A stretch of DNA of 64,000 bases from Arthrobacter sp. ISL-28 (GTDB taxonomy: Bacteria > Actinomycetota > Actinomycetes > Actinomycetales > Micrococcaceae). The DNA lies in contig NZ_JAGGPJ010000016.1 in the NCBI RefSeq assembly GCF_018613875.1, positions 1 through 64,000 on the forward strand. The letters run 5' to 3'. Positions 55,933-64,000 of this stretch are shown in pieces. The notes beneath the pieces are model-generated. The model searched no databases, had not been told where the DNA came from, and saw only the letters and a list, made by a program, of their open reading frames with translations. Every line of letters starts with the position of its first letter. Position 1 is the stretch's first letter. The position numbers and the translations under genes were made by a program.

Positions 55933-57372
55933 TCAGTTGGTGGGCGCCGCGTGCGGCTTCGTGGCCGTGTTTGTTTCGGTGCCGTCTGTGTCGTCGTTGG
56001 AGGGCTCGACGGCGGCGTCGGCCTTTTTGGGGGCATCGCCGCTTTCGCGGCGGGCCCTGATCTCTGTGAGGATCTCGGCGTGCTTGGCATCGGTCAGTGT
56101 GTACTTGGTCATGACCAATACCGCGAAGATTGTCAGTACGGCAGGTAGTGCACCCGCTGCGATCTGAATGCCGAACACGGCGTCCGGGGTCTGGGCGACG
56201 CCGCCGGACTTGTAACCGCCCAGTGCGAGCGCGTATGCGGCGAGGGCGCCGCCCACGGCCTGACCGGTCTTGCGGGTGAAGGAGAACAGGGCGTAGGTGA
56301 TGCCTTCGGTGCGGACGCCGGTCTTCCATTCGCCGTATTCCACGGTGTCTGCTTCGAGGGCCCACACCACGATGCTCATCGCGAGCACGCCGACGAGGCT
56401 GAGCACGAGGCCGGCAAAGCCGATCATGGTCTGGCTTGCCGGCGTGAAGAAGATAACCACACCACCGGCGACAGTGATTAGGGAGGAGTAGATGTAGACG
56501 TGCTTCTTGCCGATGTTGCGGACCAGCTTGGGCATGAACGCGGCCAGGACGAAGGTCAGGACAAGCTGGATGATGGACAGCACCGGGTACAAGTCCAGGC
56601 GGCCGAGGACGTCGCGCAGGTAGTACAGCTGCACGGAGGTCAGTGCCAGGTAGCCGGAGAGGAAGAGGAAGGAGCTGATGCAGAGCATCAGGAGGGGCTT
56701 GTTGCCCTTGAGGGTTTCCATGCTCTGCTTGAGGGAAACGTTCGGTACTGCGCGGTGGACGCGTTCCTTGGCGGTAAGGACGGTGAAGAAGTACAGGACG
56801 GTGCCGATGCCGACGAACACCAGGGTGATGGTGGTGAAGGTTGCCTGCAGGTCAGCGCCAGGCTTGATGAGGGGTGCCACGAAGATGCCGAGGGCCGAGC
56901 CTACCAGCAGCGCGCCGACCATCCTGGCGGAGCCGAGCTTGGCCCGGTCCCCGGGGTCCTGGGTCATGGCGCCGGCCAGCGAGCCGTAGGGGATGTTGAC
57001 CAGGCTGTAGGCCAGGCCAAGGGCGGCATAGGTGACGAAGGCGTAGAGCAGGGTGCCGGACTCGCCCAGCTGCGGGACGGAGAAGGTTGCAACGCTCAGG
57101 AGCAGCAGCGGGATGGAGCCGAACATGATGAACGGACGGAACTTCCCGAAGCGCTTGCTGTAGGTCCGGTCCACCAGGCGGCCGGCGAAGACGTCGGCGA
57201 ACGCGTCGAAGATCCTGACGACGAGCAGGAGGGTGCCTGCCGCTGCGGCGGAAATGCCGGCGACGTCCGTGTAGTACACCAGCAGGAACATGGTGGCGGT
57301 GGTGAAGGCGAGGTTGTTGCCGGCGTCTCCGGCGCCGTAGCCGATGATGCTGAGCTTGCTGAGCTTTTTCAT
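55933..57372 (-). CDS. GPH-family sugar:cation symporter, likely glucuronide transporter
   Basis: A 479-residue 12-helix transporter. The start [20 protein letters not shown] and the [20 protein letters not shown] segment near 65, [19 protein letters not shown] near 125 and the [20 protein letters not shown] segment near 350 are glycoside-pentoside-hexuronide (GPH) signatures, closest to UidB. The C-terminal 45 residues are acidic, Thr-rich and disordered. It sits between beta-glucuronidase and mannonate dehydratase genes, 61 and 32 bp away, so glucuronide import is the most likely role. Confidence 0.9.
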   Translation of the reverse strand: MKKLSKLSIIGYGAGDAGNNLAFTTATMFLLVYYTDVAGISAAAAGTLLLVVRIFDAFADVFAGRLVDRTYSKRFGKFRPFIMFGSIPLLLLSVATFSVPQLGESGTLLYAFVTYAALGLAYSLVNIPYGSLAGAMTQDPGDRAKLGSARMVGALLVGSALGIFVAPLIKPGADLQATFTTITLVFVGIGTVLYFFTVLTAKERVHRAVPNVSLKQSMETLKGNKPLLMLCISSFLFLSGYLALTSVQLYYLRDVLGRLDLYPVLSIIQLVLTFVLAAFMPKLVRNIGKKHVYIYSSLITVAGGVVIFFTPASQTMIGFAGLVLSLVGVLAMSIVVWALEADTVEYGEWKTGVRTEGITYALFSFTRKTGQAVGGALAAYALALGGYKSGGVAQTPDAVFGIQIAAGALPAVLTIFAVLVMTKYTLTDAKHAEILTEIRARRESGDAPKKADAAVEPSNDDTDGTETNTATKPHAAPTN

Positions 57373-57433
57373 GAGGTGTGGGCTCCTTTACCCAAGCGTC
57401 TGCCCAGGGGGCAGCCAGAAATAATGAAAAGTG

Positions 57434-59257
57434 CTAGGGGTTGGTGATCGTCTTGTCGCTGCCATTTTTGAGGCCGGCCAGGGCGGTCCAGCGCTGGCGG
57501 AGGGCGAAGGCTGCGGGCTTGGGCCGGCGGTCGCGGGTGAAGACGCCCTTCTTGTTGCCGTCCACGCGCATGATGCCGTTGGACGTTTGGAAATCTGCGA
57601 AGTTCCAGACCTGCTCGCCCACCATGGCGTCCACGCGGTCAAAGACCCGGTGGTACATGGCAAGAAAGGCGGCCTGGTATTCCTCGCTCCAGGGCTGTTC
57701 GTAGATGGAGTGGAAGCCGGGCATGGTGTCGGGCCCGTACTCGGTCATGATCATGGGTTTGCCGTATTTGGCTTCCCATTCCCGCAGTTCCTTCTCCAGA
57801 ACCTGCTCCGATGTTTCCAGGTCCCCGTTGTTCAGGTACCAGCCGTAGTAGCGGTTGAGCATGATGACGTCGAACAGGTCACCGAGCAGTTCCTTGTCCG
57901 GAGTGTCGAACATGACGTTGACGTAGCCCACGGGGCGGGTGGGGTCCAGCTGCCGGGTGAGTTCGGCCAGCGGCTGGAAGTATTCCCGGGCGCCTTGCTC
58001 TGAGCCGTTGGGCTCATTGGCGATGGACCAGATCACCACCGAGGGGTGGTTCTTGTCGCGGGCGACGAGTTCCCTGATTGCCTGGCGGTGGTTGGCTGCG
58101 GTGTTGGCGTCCACTCCGCCCTCGACGTACGTCGGCTTGGCGATACCGCCGAACACTGCGCCGAAGCCCAGGTGCAGCCCGACGGCGGCCGTTTCGTCGA
58201 TCACCACGATGCCGTGCCGGTCGGCAAACTCCATGACCTCTTCGGCGTAGGGGTAGTGCGAGGTGCGGAAGGAGTTGGCGCCCACCCAGTCCAGGAGCTG
58301 GAAGTCGTTGACCATCTGGGCGTTGCTGTGGCCCTTGCCGATGGCCACGTGGTCCTCGTGCATGCCGAAGCCGGTGAAGTAGAACGGTTCGCCGTTGATG
58401 AGGAATTCCTTGCCACGGACCTCGACTGTCCGGACTCCCACCGGGAGGGTGTAGCTGTCCAGCAGCCGGCCGGCGTCGTGGATCTCGGCGGTGAGGCTGT
58501 ACAGGTGGGCGGCACCAGGCTTCCAGAGCACGACGCCGTCAATCGCCAGTTTGCCCTCGGCGCCTTCTGCTGTGGCGACCTCGCTGCCGTCCGCATCCCG
58601 AAGCGTGACCCTGACAACCTCGTTTCCGGTGCCGCCGGCGGTGGCGACCGTGTAATCCACGCTGCCCGTGCTGCCTTCAAAGCCGGTCACCACCGTGATG
58701 TCGTCCACGGTGACGGCAGGGGTGCTGTAAAGCCAGATGCTGCGGTGCAGGCCGGCGTAGTTGTAGAAATCGTGGAGGTAGCTCTGCTGGCGGCGTCCGT
58801 CCTCGGTGACGGTGATGCTGCCCGGCGGAATGGTGGCCTGGGTGAGCTCGTTGTTCACGGAGATCGTCAGCCGGAAGGTTTGGCCAGCGGTTACATACTC
58901 GCTGATGTCTGCGGCGAACGGCATGTACCCGCCGGTGTGCTCGGCGACCAGCACGTCGTTGACCCAGACCATGCCCTCATGGGTGGCGGAGTCGAGCCGG
59001 AGGTGGATCCGTTCGCCTGCCCAGCCGCGGGGTACGCGCACCTCGCGCTGGTACCAGACGTAGCCCACGTGGTCACGGATGGCCTTGTCCGGGAAGACGT
59101 CGTTGTAGCTGGCAGGGACGCCCATTTCGAGGTCAGTCTCCAACGGCGTCTTGAACCATTCCTGGCGGTGGCCGGCGCGGTCGAAGTCCACCTTGAAGCG
59201 GTAGATGCCGTCGAAGTTGATGAGCTCTCGGGTTTCGTTTGCCTGGGGCTTAAGCAT
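57434..59257 (-). CDS. uidA: Beta-glucuronidase (GH2)
   Basis: A 607-residue GH2 enzyme. The N-terminal jelly roll (FDGIYRFKVDFDRAGHRQEW, YVWYQREVRVPRGWAGERIH) is followed by an Ig-like domain and the barrel. GFGMHEDHVAIGKGHSNAQM near 315, HPSVVIWSIANEPNGSEQGA near 415 (acid/base Glu) and KPMIMTEYGPDTMPGFHS near 505 (nucleophile Glu) are diagnostic of glucuronidases. No signal peptide is present, so it acts after import. It is the first gene of its operon; a LacI-type operator is about 110 bp upstream. Confidence 0.95.
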   Translation of the reverse strand: MLKPQANETRELINFDGIYRFKVDFDRAGHRQEWFKTPLETDLEMGVPASYNDVFPDKAIRDHVGYVWYQREVRVPRGWAGERIHLRLDSATHEGMVWVNDVLVAEHTGGYMPFAADISEYVTAGQTFRLTISVNNELTQATIPPGSITVTEDGRRQQSYLHDFYNYAGLHRSIWLYSTPAVTVDDITVVTGFEGSTGSVDYTVATAGGTGNEVVRVTLRDADGSEVATAEGAEGKLAIDGVVLWKPGAAHLYSLTAEIHDAGRLLDSYTLPVGVRTVEVRGKEFLINGEPFYFTGFGMHEDHVAIGKGHSNAQMVNDFQLLDWVGANSFRTSHYPYAEEVMEFADRHGIVVIDETAAVGLHLGFGAVFGGIAKPTYVEGGVDANTAANHRQAIRELVARDKNHPSVVIWSIANEPNGSEQGAREYFQPLAELTRQLDPTRPVGYVNVMFDTPDKELLGDLFDVIMLNRYYGWYLNNGDLETSEQVLEKELREWEAKYGKPMIMTEYGPDTMPGFHSIYEQPWSEEYQAAFLAMYHRVFDRVDAMVGEQVWNFADFQTSNGIMRVDGNKKGVFTRDRRPKPAAFALRQRWTALAGLKNGSDKTITNP

Positions 59258-59367
59258 TTGCGGGGTCCTATCGCGTCTTTGCGGACTGAGCCGGCGGAGA
59301 AGATGTCGGGGGGCCTGGCGGCGCCTGGTTTTGCTCTTGTTGTAATCCTAGTCACTTGGCAATCAAA

Positions 59368-59383
59368 TGGCAAGCGGTTGCCA
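59368..59383. promoter_or_regulatory. LacI-type operator upstream of uidA
   Basis: tggcaagcggttgcca is a 16-bp dyad with perfect 6-base arms. Two other near-identical sites are at 62327-62342 and 63542-63557. Confidence 0.8.
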
Positions 59384-59409
59384 AATATTCCTTGAAGCTT
59401 CTACAAACA

Positions 59410-59449
59410 GTACTGCCCGGCTCCCTATGGTCCGGATGCCGGGCAGTAC
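59410..59449 (-). terminator. Hairpin terminator after the fructuronate reductase gene
   Basis: A perfect 12-bp stem (gtactgcccggc / gccgggcagtac) with a 16-base loop, 16 bp beyond the stop of the minus-strand gene. Confidence 0.8.
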
Positions 59450-59465
59450 CGCATGTGCGAAGACG

Positions 59466-60896
59466 TTATGGGGAGACAGCCGGCTCCGCGAACGTTCCGC
59501 ACAGGTCTTCCATGAGATCCACGACGGCGGTGTCCCCGGCCAGGGCCGGATCCACCAGGTCCAGCAGGGCCTGGATCCGTTCGGCGCCGCTGAGCCGGTT
59601 GGCTTTGGCGATGTCGGCTGCCAGCGGATCCTGGACCTCAGCGGCGGCCGCGCTGTAGTCCATCCATGCGGCAATCATCAGCGCCGCGGCCGCACCGGAC
59701 CGGCCTGCGGCGCGCTCGGCCTGCAGCACCGGCACAGCGCGCATCCGCAGCTTGGTGCTGCCGTCCATTGCGATCTGCGCCAGATGGTGGGCAATCCTGG
59801 CGTTGCTGAAGCGTGCCAGCAGGGCGGCACGGTAGGCCGGGATCTGCAGGTCAGCGGCGCCCTCCGCTCCGGACAGGTTGGCCTCGGCCTCGTCCCAGAA
59901 CGCTTCAACAGCCCGCCGGCAGACCGGATCGGCCAGGGCCTGCGCCACCGTGGAGTGTCCGCGAAGCTGGCCCGCGTACGCCAGCAGCGAGTGCGCGCCG
60001 TTCAGGAGCCACAGCTTCCGGTTCTCATAGGGTTCGATGTCGTCAACGAAGACAGCACCCGCGTCTTCCCAGCGCGGGCGCCCTGCCGGGAAGTCCCCGC
60101 TGAGCACCCAGTTGGAGAAGGGTTCGGCCACGACGGGGGAATTGTCGCGGTAGCCGCGTGCGGCCCGGACGGCGGCGAGGTCGGCCTCCGTGGTGCGCGG
60201 GGTGATGCGGTCCACCGAGGTGCTGACGAAGCTGATGGTGCCGTCGATCCATTCGGCCAGGCCTTGGTCCCAGGCCCCGGCCATGCCGACGACGGCGTTG
60301 TGCGCCACGGTGCCGTTGTTGGAGAGGTTGTCGCAGCACACCACGGCGAGGGGCCCGGTGCCGGCAGCCCGGCGGGCGGCGAGGGCCAGCACCAGCCGGC
60401 CGAGCGGCGTCGTCGGGGTTCCGCTACCGGACTCCAGCAGTGCAAGGTCCGCTACGACGTCGGCAGCCGTGCGGTCGAGCTGTCCGTCGGCGCCGACCCT
60501 GTATGCGGCTTCGGTGATGGTGAGGGTGACGACCGCGGTGGCAGGGGCTGCAACCAGCCCCGCCAGCCGCTGCACGTCGGCACCGTCCACTGCTTCGACG
60601 ATGCTGCCGACTACGGTAAACGAGTCGCCGCCGTCGGCGCGTTCCACCACGGTGTACAGGCCGTCCTGCTCCGCCAGGGCCAGCGCGGCGTCGGGGCGGC
60701 GGCCGGTAAAGGAGGCGATGCCCCAGTCCGCGGCGTCGCCCGCCTGGTGCGTGTACCAGGCCTGGTGCGAGCGGTGGAACGCGCCCAGCCCCAAGTGGAC
60801 AATGCGGACCGGCGCCTTGCCGGCGGGCCACAGGCTGCGGTTCAGCCGGGGAAGGTCCACGGCCGGTGTGTCCGCGGAGTGCAGTTCGGTGCTCAC
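59466..60896 (-). CDS. Mannitol dehydrogenase family protein, likely fructuronate reductase
   Basis: A 476-residue polyol-specific long-chain dehydrogenase. The cofactor motif RIVHLGLGAFHRSHQAWYTH is near residue 31, with WGIASFTGRRPDAALALAEQ after it, VVCCDNLSNNGT near 184 and the catalytic K-x5-N-x-x-H in KLWLLNGAHSLLAYAGQLR near 298. In a locus with uronate isomerase and mannonate dehydratase it is best read as UxuB, reducing fructuronate to mannonate with NADH; mannitol or arabinitol dehydrogenase is the alternative. Its ATG overlaps the uronate isomerase stop (ATGA). Confidence 0.88.
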   Translation of the reverse strand: MSTELHSADTPAVDLPRLNRSLWPAGKAPVRIVHLGLGAFHRSHQAWYTHQAGDAADWGIASFTGRRPDAALALAEQDGLYTVVERADGGDSFTVVGSIVEAVDGADVQRLAGLVAAPATAVVTLTITEAAYRVGADGQLDRTAADVVADLALLESGSGTPTTPLGRLVLALAARRAAGTGPLAVVCCDNLSNNGTVAHNAVVGMAGAWDQGLAEWIDGTISFVSTSVDRITPRTTEADLAAVRAARGYRDNSPVVAEPFSNWVLSGDFPAGRPRWEDAGAVFVDDIEPYENRKLWLLNGAHSLLAYAGQLRGHSTVAQALADPVCRRAVEAFWDEAEANLSGAEGAADLQIPAYRAALLARFSNARIAHHLAQIAMDGSTKLRMRAVPVLQAERAAGRSGAAAALMIAAWMDYSAAAAEVQDPLAADIAKANRLSGAERIQALLDLVDPALAGDTAVVDLMEDLCGTFAEPAVSP

Positions 60897-62296
60897 AGCT
60901 TGAAGACCCTTCTAGGCGAGCCGTCGACGATGTCGACGATCAGTTCGTGGGCGCGCTCCTCGCTGACGCGGTGCTCCGCCACGAGCCGGGCCAGGAAGGA
61001 GGCCTCGATCCGTCGGGAGGCATCATGGCGGGCGGGGATGGAGCAGAAGGCGCGGGTGTCGTCGATGAAGCCGGAGGAGCGGGAGAAGCCGGCCGTCTCC
61101 GTGACGGCTGAACGGAAGCGCAGCATGGCGTCCGGCGCGTCCAGGAACCACCACGGGGCACCGAGGTACACGGACGGGTAGAAGCCTGCCAGCGGCGCAA
61201 GTTCGCGGGAGAACACGGTCTCATCCAGCGTGAAGAGCACCAGGTGGAAGTCCTTGGCGGTGCCGAAGTCCTGCAGCAGCGGGCGGATGGCCTCGGTGTA
61301 GTTGACCGCGAACGGGATGTCGTGGCCGGTATCGGCGCCGTAGGCGTTGAAGGTGGGTTCATGGTGGTTGCGGTACGAGCCGGGGTGGATGGTCATGACC
61401 AGGCCGTCCTCCACGGACATCCTCGCCATCTGGTACAGCATGTGGGCCTCGAAGTCGTCGCGATCCTGCGCCGTGGCCTGCCCGGAGCGGGCACGGTCGA
61501 AGAGTTTCGCCGCGGCACCATCGTCGAGCTTGAGCGTTGCGGGAGTGCGGACGCCGTGGTCAGCGGAGACTGCACCGTGTTCCACGAAGTAGCGACGTCG
61601 GTTTTCCAGCGCGGTGAGATAGCCGGCATAGCCGGTGCCGCCGTCGCCCGCCGCCGCGATAAGGCGGTCCACGTTGGCCTGCCACTCCGGGTGAGCGATG
61701 TTCAGGTACTGGTCGGGGCGGAAGGTGGGCAGGACGCGGCCGTGGAATGTCGGATCCTGGGCGATCGCCTTGTGACTGGCGAGGCTGTCCAGGGGGTCGT
61801 CCGTGGTGGCCAACACCTCGATGTTGAAGTCCTTGAAGAGCTGGCGGGGCCGGAAACCGGGCTCCAGCAGCCTGGCGGAAATCGCGTCGTAGCTGGTGTC
61901 CGCTGTGTCGGCGCTGATCTCCTGCCGGAGGCCGAAGACGCTGTCGAACTGGGTGCGGAGCCAGTAACCGGAGGCGGTGCCTTCGAACAGCGGCCAGGTC
62001 TTGCAGAACTCGTGCCAGACGGCACGGGAATCCGGCTCTGCGGTTTTCGAGCGGAGACGGTCCAGCGGAACGCCGCTGGCGTGGATCAGCCGGGTGACGT
62101 AGTGGTCCGGACTGACCAGCAGCGCTGCCGGGTCCGGGAAGGGGGTGTTGTGCTCGATGACCGCGGCGTCAACGTGCCCGTGCGGGGAAATGATGGGGAG
62201 GTCCTGGACGCGCTGCAGGAGGTCACGCGCAATGCTGCGCGTTCCGGGATCAGCGGGCAGGAGCCGGTCTGGGTTGGCAGCAATCGACTGTGACAT
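60893..62296 (-). CDS. uxaC: Uronate (glucuronate) isomerase
   Basis: A 467-residue amidohydrolase-fold enzyme. PIISPHGHVD near 35 supplies the metal HxH, LFKDFNIEVLATTDDPLDSL near 155, HPGSYRNHHEPTFNAYGAD near 306 and DTGHDIPFAVNYTEAIRPLL near 325 follow, with FVDE-like and GFIDDTRAFCSIPARHD near 412 at the C-terminus. It converts glucuronate to fructuronate. It is the first gene of its unit and its start is 31 bp downstream of the operator dyad. Confidence 0.95.
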   Translation of the reverse strand: MSQSIAANPDRLLPADPGTRSIARDLLQRVQDLPIISPHGHVDAAVIEHNTPFPDPAALLVSPDHYVTRLIHASGVPLDRLRSKTAEPDSRAVWHEFCKTWPLFEGTASGYWLRTQFDSVFGLRQEISADTADTSYDAISARLLEPGFRPRQLFKDFNIEVLATTDDPLDSLASHKAIAQDPTFHGRVLPTFRPDQYLNIAHPEWQANVDRLIAAAGDGGTGYAGYLTALENRRRYFVEHGAVSADHGVRTPATLKLDDGAAAKLFDRARSGQATAQDRDDFEAHMLYQMARMSVEDGLVMTIHPGSYRNHHEPTFNAYGADTGHDIPFAVNYTEAIRPLLQDFGTAKDFHLVLFTLDETVFSRELAPLAGFYPSVYLGAPWWFLDAPDAMLRFRSAVTETAGFSRSSGFIDDTRAFCSIPARHDASRRIEASFLARLVAEHRVSEERAHELIVDIVDGSPRRVFKL

Positions 62297-62326
62297 AGGT
62301 CAATGGTCGGGCCTACCTGAGGCAAT

Positions 62327-62342
62327 TGTCAACCGGTTGCCA
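62327..62342. promoter_or_regulatory. LacI-type operator(s) upstream of uxaC
   Basis: tgtcaaccggttgcca matches the uidA-upstream dyad except at three positions and is centred on caaccggttg. A weaker second half-match (ttgccaacaagttgcg) lies at 62348-62363. Confidence 0.75.
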
Positions 62343-62382
62343 TAAATTGCCAACAAGTTGCGTAGCTGCTGAGAGAGTAAGG

Positions 62383-63444
62383 CTAGCCCGGAGGCAGCAG
62401 CCGTCCGCTCGAGCCGCGCAGCACCAGCTCCGTTTCCACGCGCAGGATGCCGGCAGGTTCCCCCATGCCGTGCAGGAGGTCCAGCAACAGCGTGGTGGCG
62501 CCCGAGCCGCACTCCCCCAGCGGCGAACGCACGGTGGTGAGCGGGGGTGTGGTGAAATCCGCGCCGAAGATGTCGTCGAAGCCCACGATGCTGATCTGAT
62601 CCGGCACCACCATGCCCGCGGCCTGGAGTTCCTGCATGAGCCCGATGGCCAGGAGGTCGTTGTAGGTCAGCACGGCCGTGGCGCCGCTGTCCCGGACGAC
62701 CCGTGCCACCTCCCTGCCGCCGTTGACCGTCGGTTTGGTGGAATCCAGCCGCACCGCCTCGAGCCGAGACCATTCGCAGGCTGCCCGCATGCCCTCCCAG
62801 CGGCGCGCGGACATCCAGGATTGCGGCGGGCCGGCAACAAAGGCAACCTTCCTGTGGCCGTTGGCGGCAAGGCTGCGCACTGCCTCGCTGATGCCCTTGT
62901 TTACGTCGGGCACCACGCACGGCACGCCGTCGACCTCGCGGTTGATGACCACCACGGGCTTGTCGCGGGCGAGCGTACGGATGTCGTCGTCGTCCATCCG
63001 GGGGCTTGCCAGGATGAGGCCGTCCACGGTGGCCATCATGCGGCGGGCCGCCGTCAGTTCGGTGACGGCCGACTCTTCGGACTCGGCCAGCATCAGGGTG
63101 TAGTCCCGCAGCGTGGCCGTGGTCTCGGCCCCTCGGATGATGTCGAAGAAGGTGGGGTTGGTAATGTCCGCGACGATCAGCCCAAAGGTACTGGTCCGGC
63201 CGGTGGGCAGGGCACGCGCGAACTGGTTGACCTGGTAGTTGAGCTCGGCGGCGGCGTCCTCGATGAGTTTCTGCGTCTTGGCGCTGACCCGGCCGGGCTT
63301 GCTGAGCGCACGGGACACCGTGGAGGGGTTCACCCCTGCAACCTTGGCAATGTCATAGATGGTGGGGTTGGATTTCCCCTCCCGGGCGTGCTTTTTGGCC
63401 GGGCCTGTCGCTGCGGGCGCGTCCGGCTTCTTGGGTTCAGTCAC
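62383..63444 (-). CDS. LacI-family transcriptional regulator
   Basis: A 353-residue repressor. The HTH NPTIYDIAKVAGVNPSTVSR and ALSKPGRVSAKTQ is at 26-60, with the hinge helix AAAELNYQVNQFARAL after it. The periplasmic-binding-like core carries FGLIVADITNPTFFDIIRGA near 87, GLILASPRMDDDDIR near 140 and ISIVGFDDIFGADFTTPPLT near 285. It sits next to the glucuronate genes with matching operators before both units and before itself, so it is the probable local repressor. The effector would be an early intermediate such as fructuronate, by analogy only. Confidence 0.93.
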   Translation of the reverse strand: MTEPKKPDAPAATGPAKKHAREGKSNPTIYDIAKVAGVNPSTVSRALSKPGRVSAKTQKLIEDAAAELNYQVNQFARALPTGRTSTFGLIVADITNPTFFDIIRGAETTATLRDYTLMLAESEESAVTELTAARRMMATVDGLILASPRMDDDDIRTLARDKPVVVINREVDGVPCVVPDVNKGISEAVRSLAANGHRKVAFVAGPPQSWMSARRWEGMRAACEWSRLEAVRLDSTKPTVNGGREVARVVRDSGATAVLTYNDLLAIGLMQELQAAGMVVPDQISIVGFDDIFGADFTTPPLTTVRSPLGECGSGATTLLLDLLHGMGEPAGILRVETELVLRGSSGRLLPPG

Positions 63445-63480
63445 CGCCCCATCCTAGCGACCAACCACACCGACCAGGCC

Positions 63481-63522
63481 GCCGTTATGGCCGTTTTCAC
63501 GGCTGAAAACGGCCGTAACGGC
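63481..63522 (-). terminator. Long hairpin between the Gfo/Idh and LacI genes
   Basis: A 19-bp stem with one mismatch (arms gccgttatggccgttttca and tgaaaacggccgtaacggc) and a 4-base loop. It is placed to end the transcript of the gene at the right edge. Confidence 0.8.
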
Positions 63523-63541
63523 GACACAGTCGGGCTGGGGT

Positions 63542-63557
63542 TGGCCAACGGTTGCCA
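63542..63557. promoter_or_regulatory. LacI-type operator upstream of the LacI gene
   Basis: tggccaacggttgcca is a third copy of the dyad found before uidA and uxaC, about 98 bp ahead of the regulator start, suggesting autoregulation. Confidence 0.7.
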
Positions 63558-63575
63558 CAACGTGTTGTAACGGGG

Positions 63576-64000
63576 CTACGAGCGCTCGGGGAACTTGCCT
63601 TCCTCGGCGATCCGCTTGTTGAGCTCGGCGAGGAACTCGTCCTCGTCGAAGTCCAGGCCCACTTCCCTGCCGGTCCAGCTGGAGAGGTGAATGGCGTTGG
63701 CCAGACGGACGCCGTTGATGCCGTCCGAGCCGGGTGCCAGCAGCGGGGTGCCATCAAGGATGTTGGCGGCGAAGTTCTCCAGGACGCCGGAGTGCTGTGC
63801 ACCCCACGCGGACTCGAATTCGGTGACTTCGGTGGTGTAGTACTCCTCGGGGTTCAGCTGGCCCATGAAGAGCTTGCGGACGTCGTCCATGTCCATGCCG
63901 TCACTGAGTTCGCGCTCGGGCTTGACCAGGCGGGTCACGGTGGCGGTCTTGGAATTTTCGACGACGATCTTGCCCTGGTCGCCCAGGATCTCGAAGCGGT
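63576..64000 (-). CDS. Gfo/Idh/MocA oxidoreductase, 5' end cut by window edge
   Basis: Only the C-terminal 140 or so residues are inside the window. RFEILGDQGKIVVENSKTAT at the right edge, FESAWGAQHSGVLENFAANI and ILDGTPLLAPGSDGINGVRL with the following ANAIHLSSW form the usual C-terminal dimerisation part of Gfo/Idh/MocA dehydrogenases (myo-inositol/scyllo-inositol type). An in-frame ATG at 63938 is internal, not the start. It probably belongs to a separate sugar or inositol operon to the right. Confidence 0.9.
   Translation of the reverse strand, partial: RFEILGDQGKIVVENSKTATVTRLVKPERELSDGMDMDDVRKLFMGQLNPEEYYTTEVTEFESAWGAQHSGVLENFAANILDGTPLLAPGSDGINGVRLANAIHLSSWTGREVGLDFDEDEFLAELNKRIAEEGKFPERS

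Noticed and set aside
62326-63570. Plus-strand 414-codon frame opposite the LacI gene
   Set aside because: Antisense shadow; LacI HTH and core motifs are on the minus strand.

Overview
The window is high-GC, actinobacterial-type chromosomal DNA. Gene content and gene style (PucR, ECF42-type sigma with a YCII partner, DasR-like GlcNAc regulator, DUF6328/DUF6480/DUF4190/DUF4913 proteins, frequent GTG starts, ATGA couplings) suggest a soil member of the Micrococcaceae such as Arthrobacter or Pseudarthrobacter. That assignment is inference from gene families, not a database match. No rRNA, tRNA, CRISPR array or intact insertion sequence is visible.

Layout. 0-12 kb looks accessory. A truncated secreted protein at the left edge is followed by a decaying DUF4913 gene. 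Next comes a plus-strand stress/redox group: SufR-like regulator, DUF2231 membrane protein, FAD oxidoreductase with a Rieske tail, pyruvate-oxidase-like ThDP enzyme, SDR and glycogen-debranching-type hydrolase. The group ends at a hemerythrin gene flanked by remnants of an FMN reductase, a universal stress protein and a second DUF4913 tail. 12-20 kb holds an amino-acid permease and a PLP decarboxylase, divergent from a PucR regulator and glutaminase A, followed by a DUF4190 protein. 20-30 kb is mostly core metabolism and stress: phosphoglucomutase, a 2H phosphoesterase, RutE-like nitroreductase divergent from a uracil/xanthine permease, an SDR, glycerate kinase and several small acidic proteins.

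30-45 kb starts with a three-gene exopolysaccharide-like operon (GT2 synthase, small membrane protein, GH26-like hydrolase). It continues with GDPD and HAD hydrolases, an alcohol dehydrogenase beside a regulator fragment, an LCP protein, an FG-GAP repeat protein, a PhoD phosphatase, the sigma/YCII pair and an orphan nitrate/sulfonate-type binding protein. 46-52 kb is a compact N-acetylglucosamine locus: GntR/DasR-like repressor divergent from transporter, kinase, SIS deaminase and NagA, with two palindromic operators in between.

54-64 kb is a hexuronate catabolic locus read on the minus strand. Unit one is beta-glucuronidase, GPH transporter, mannonate dehydratase and gluconokinase. Unit two is uronate isomerase and fructuronate reductase. 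A LacI regulator follows, and the right edge cuts a Gfo/Idh/MocA oxidoreductase. Three near-identical palindromes sit in front of the two units and the regulator and probably define one regulon. Together the genes would take glucuronides to 2-keto-3-deoxygluconate; the last two steps (kinase, aldolase) are not in the window.
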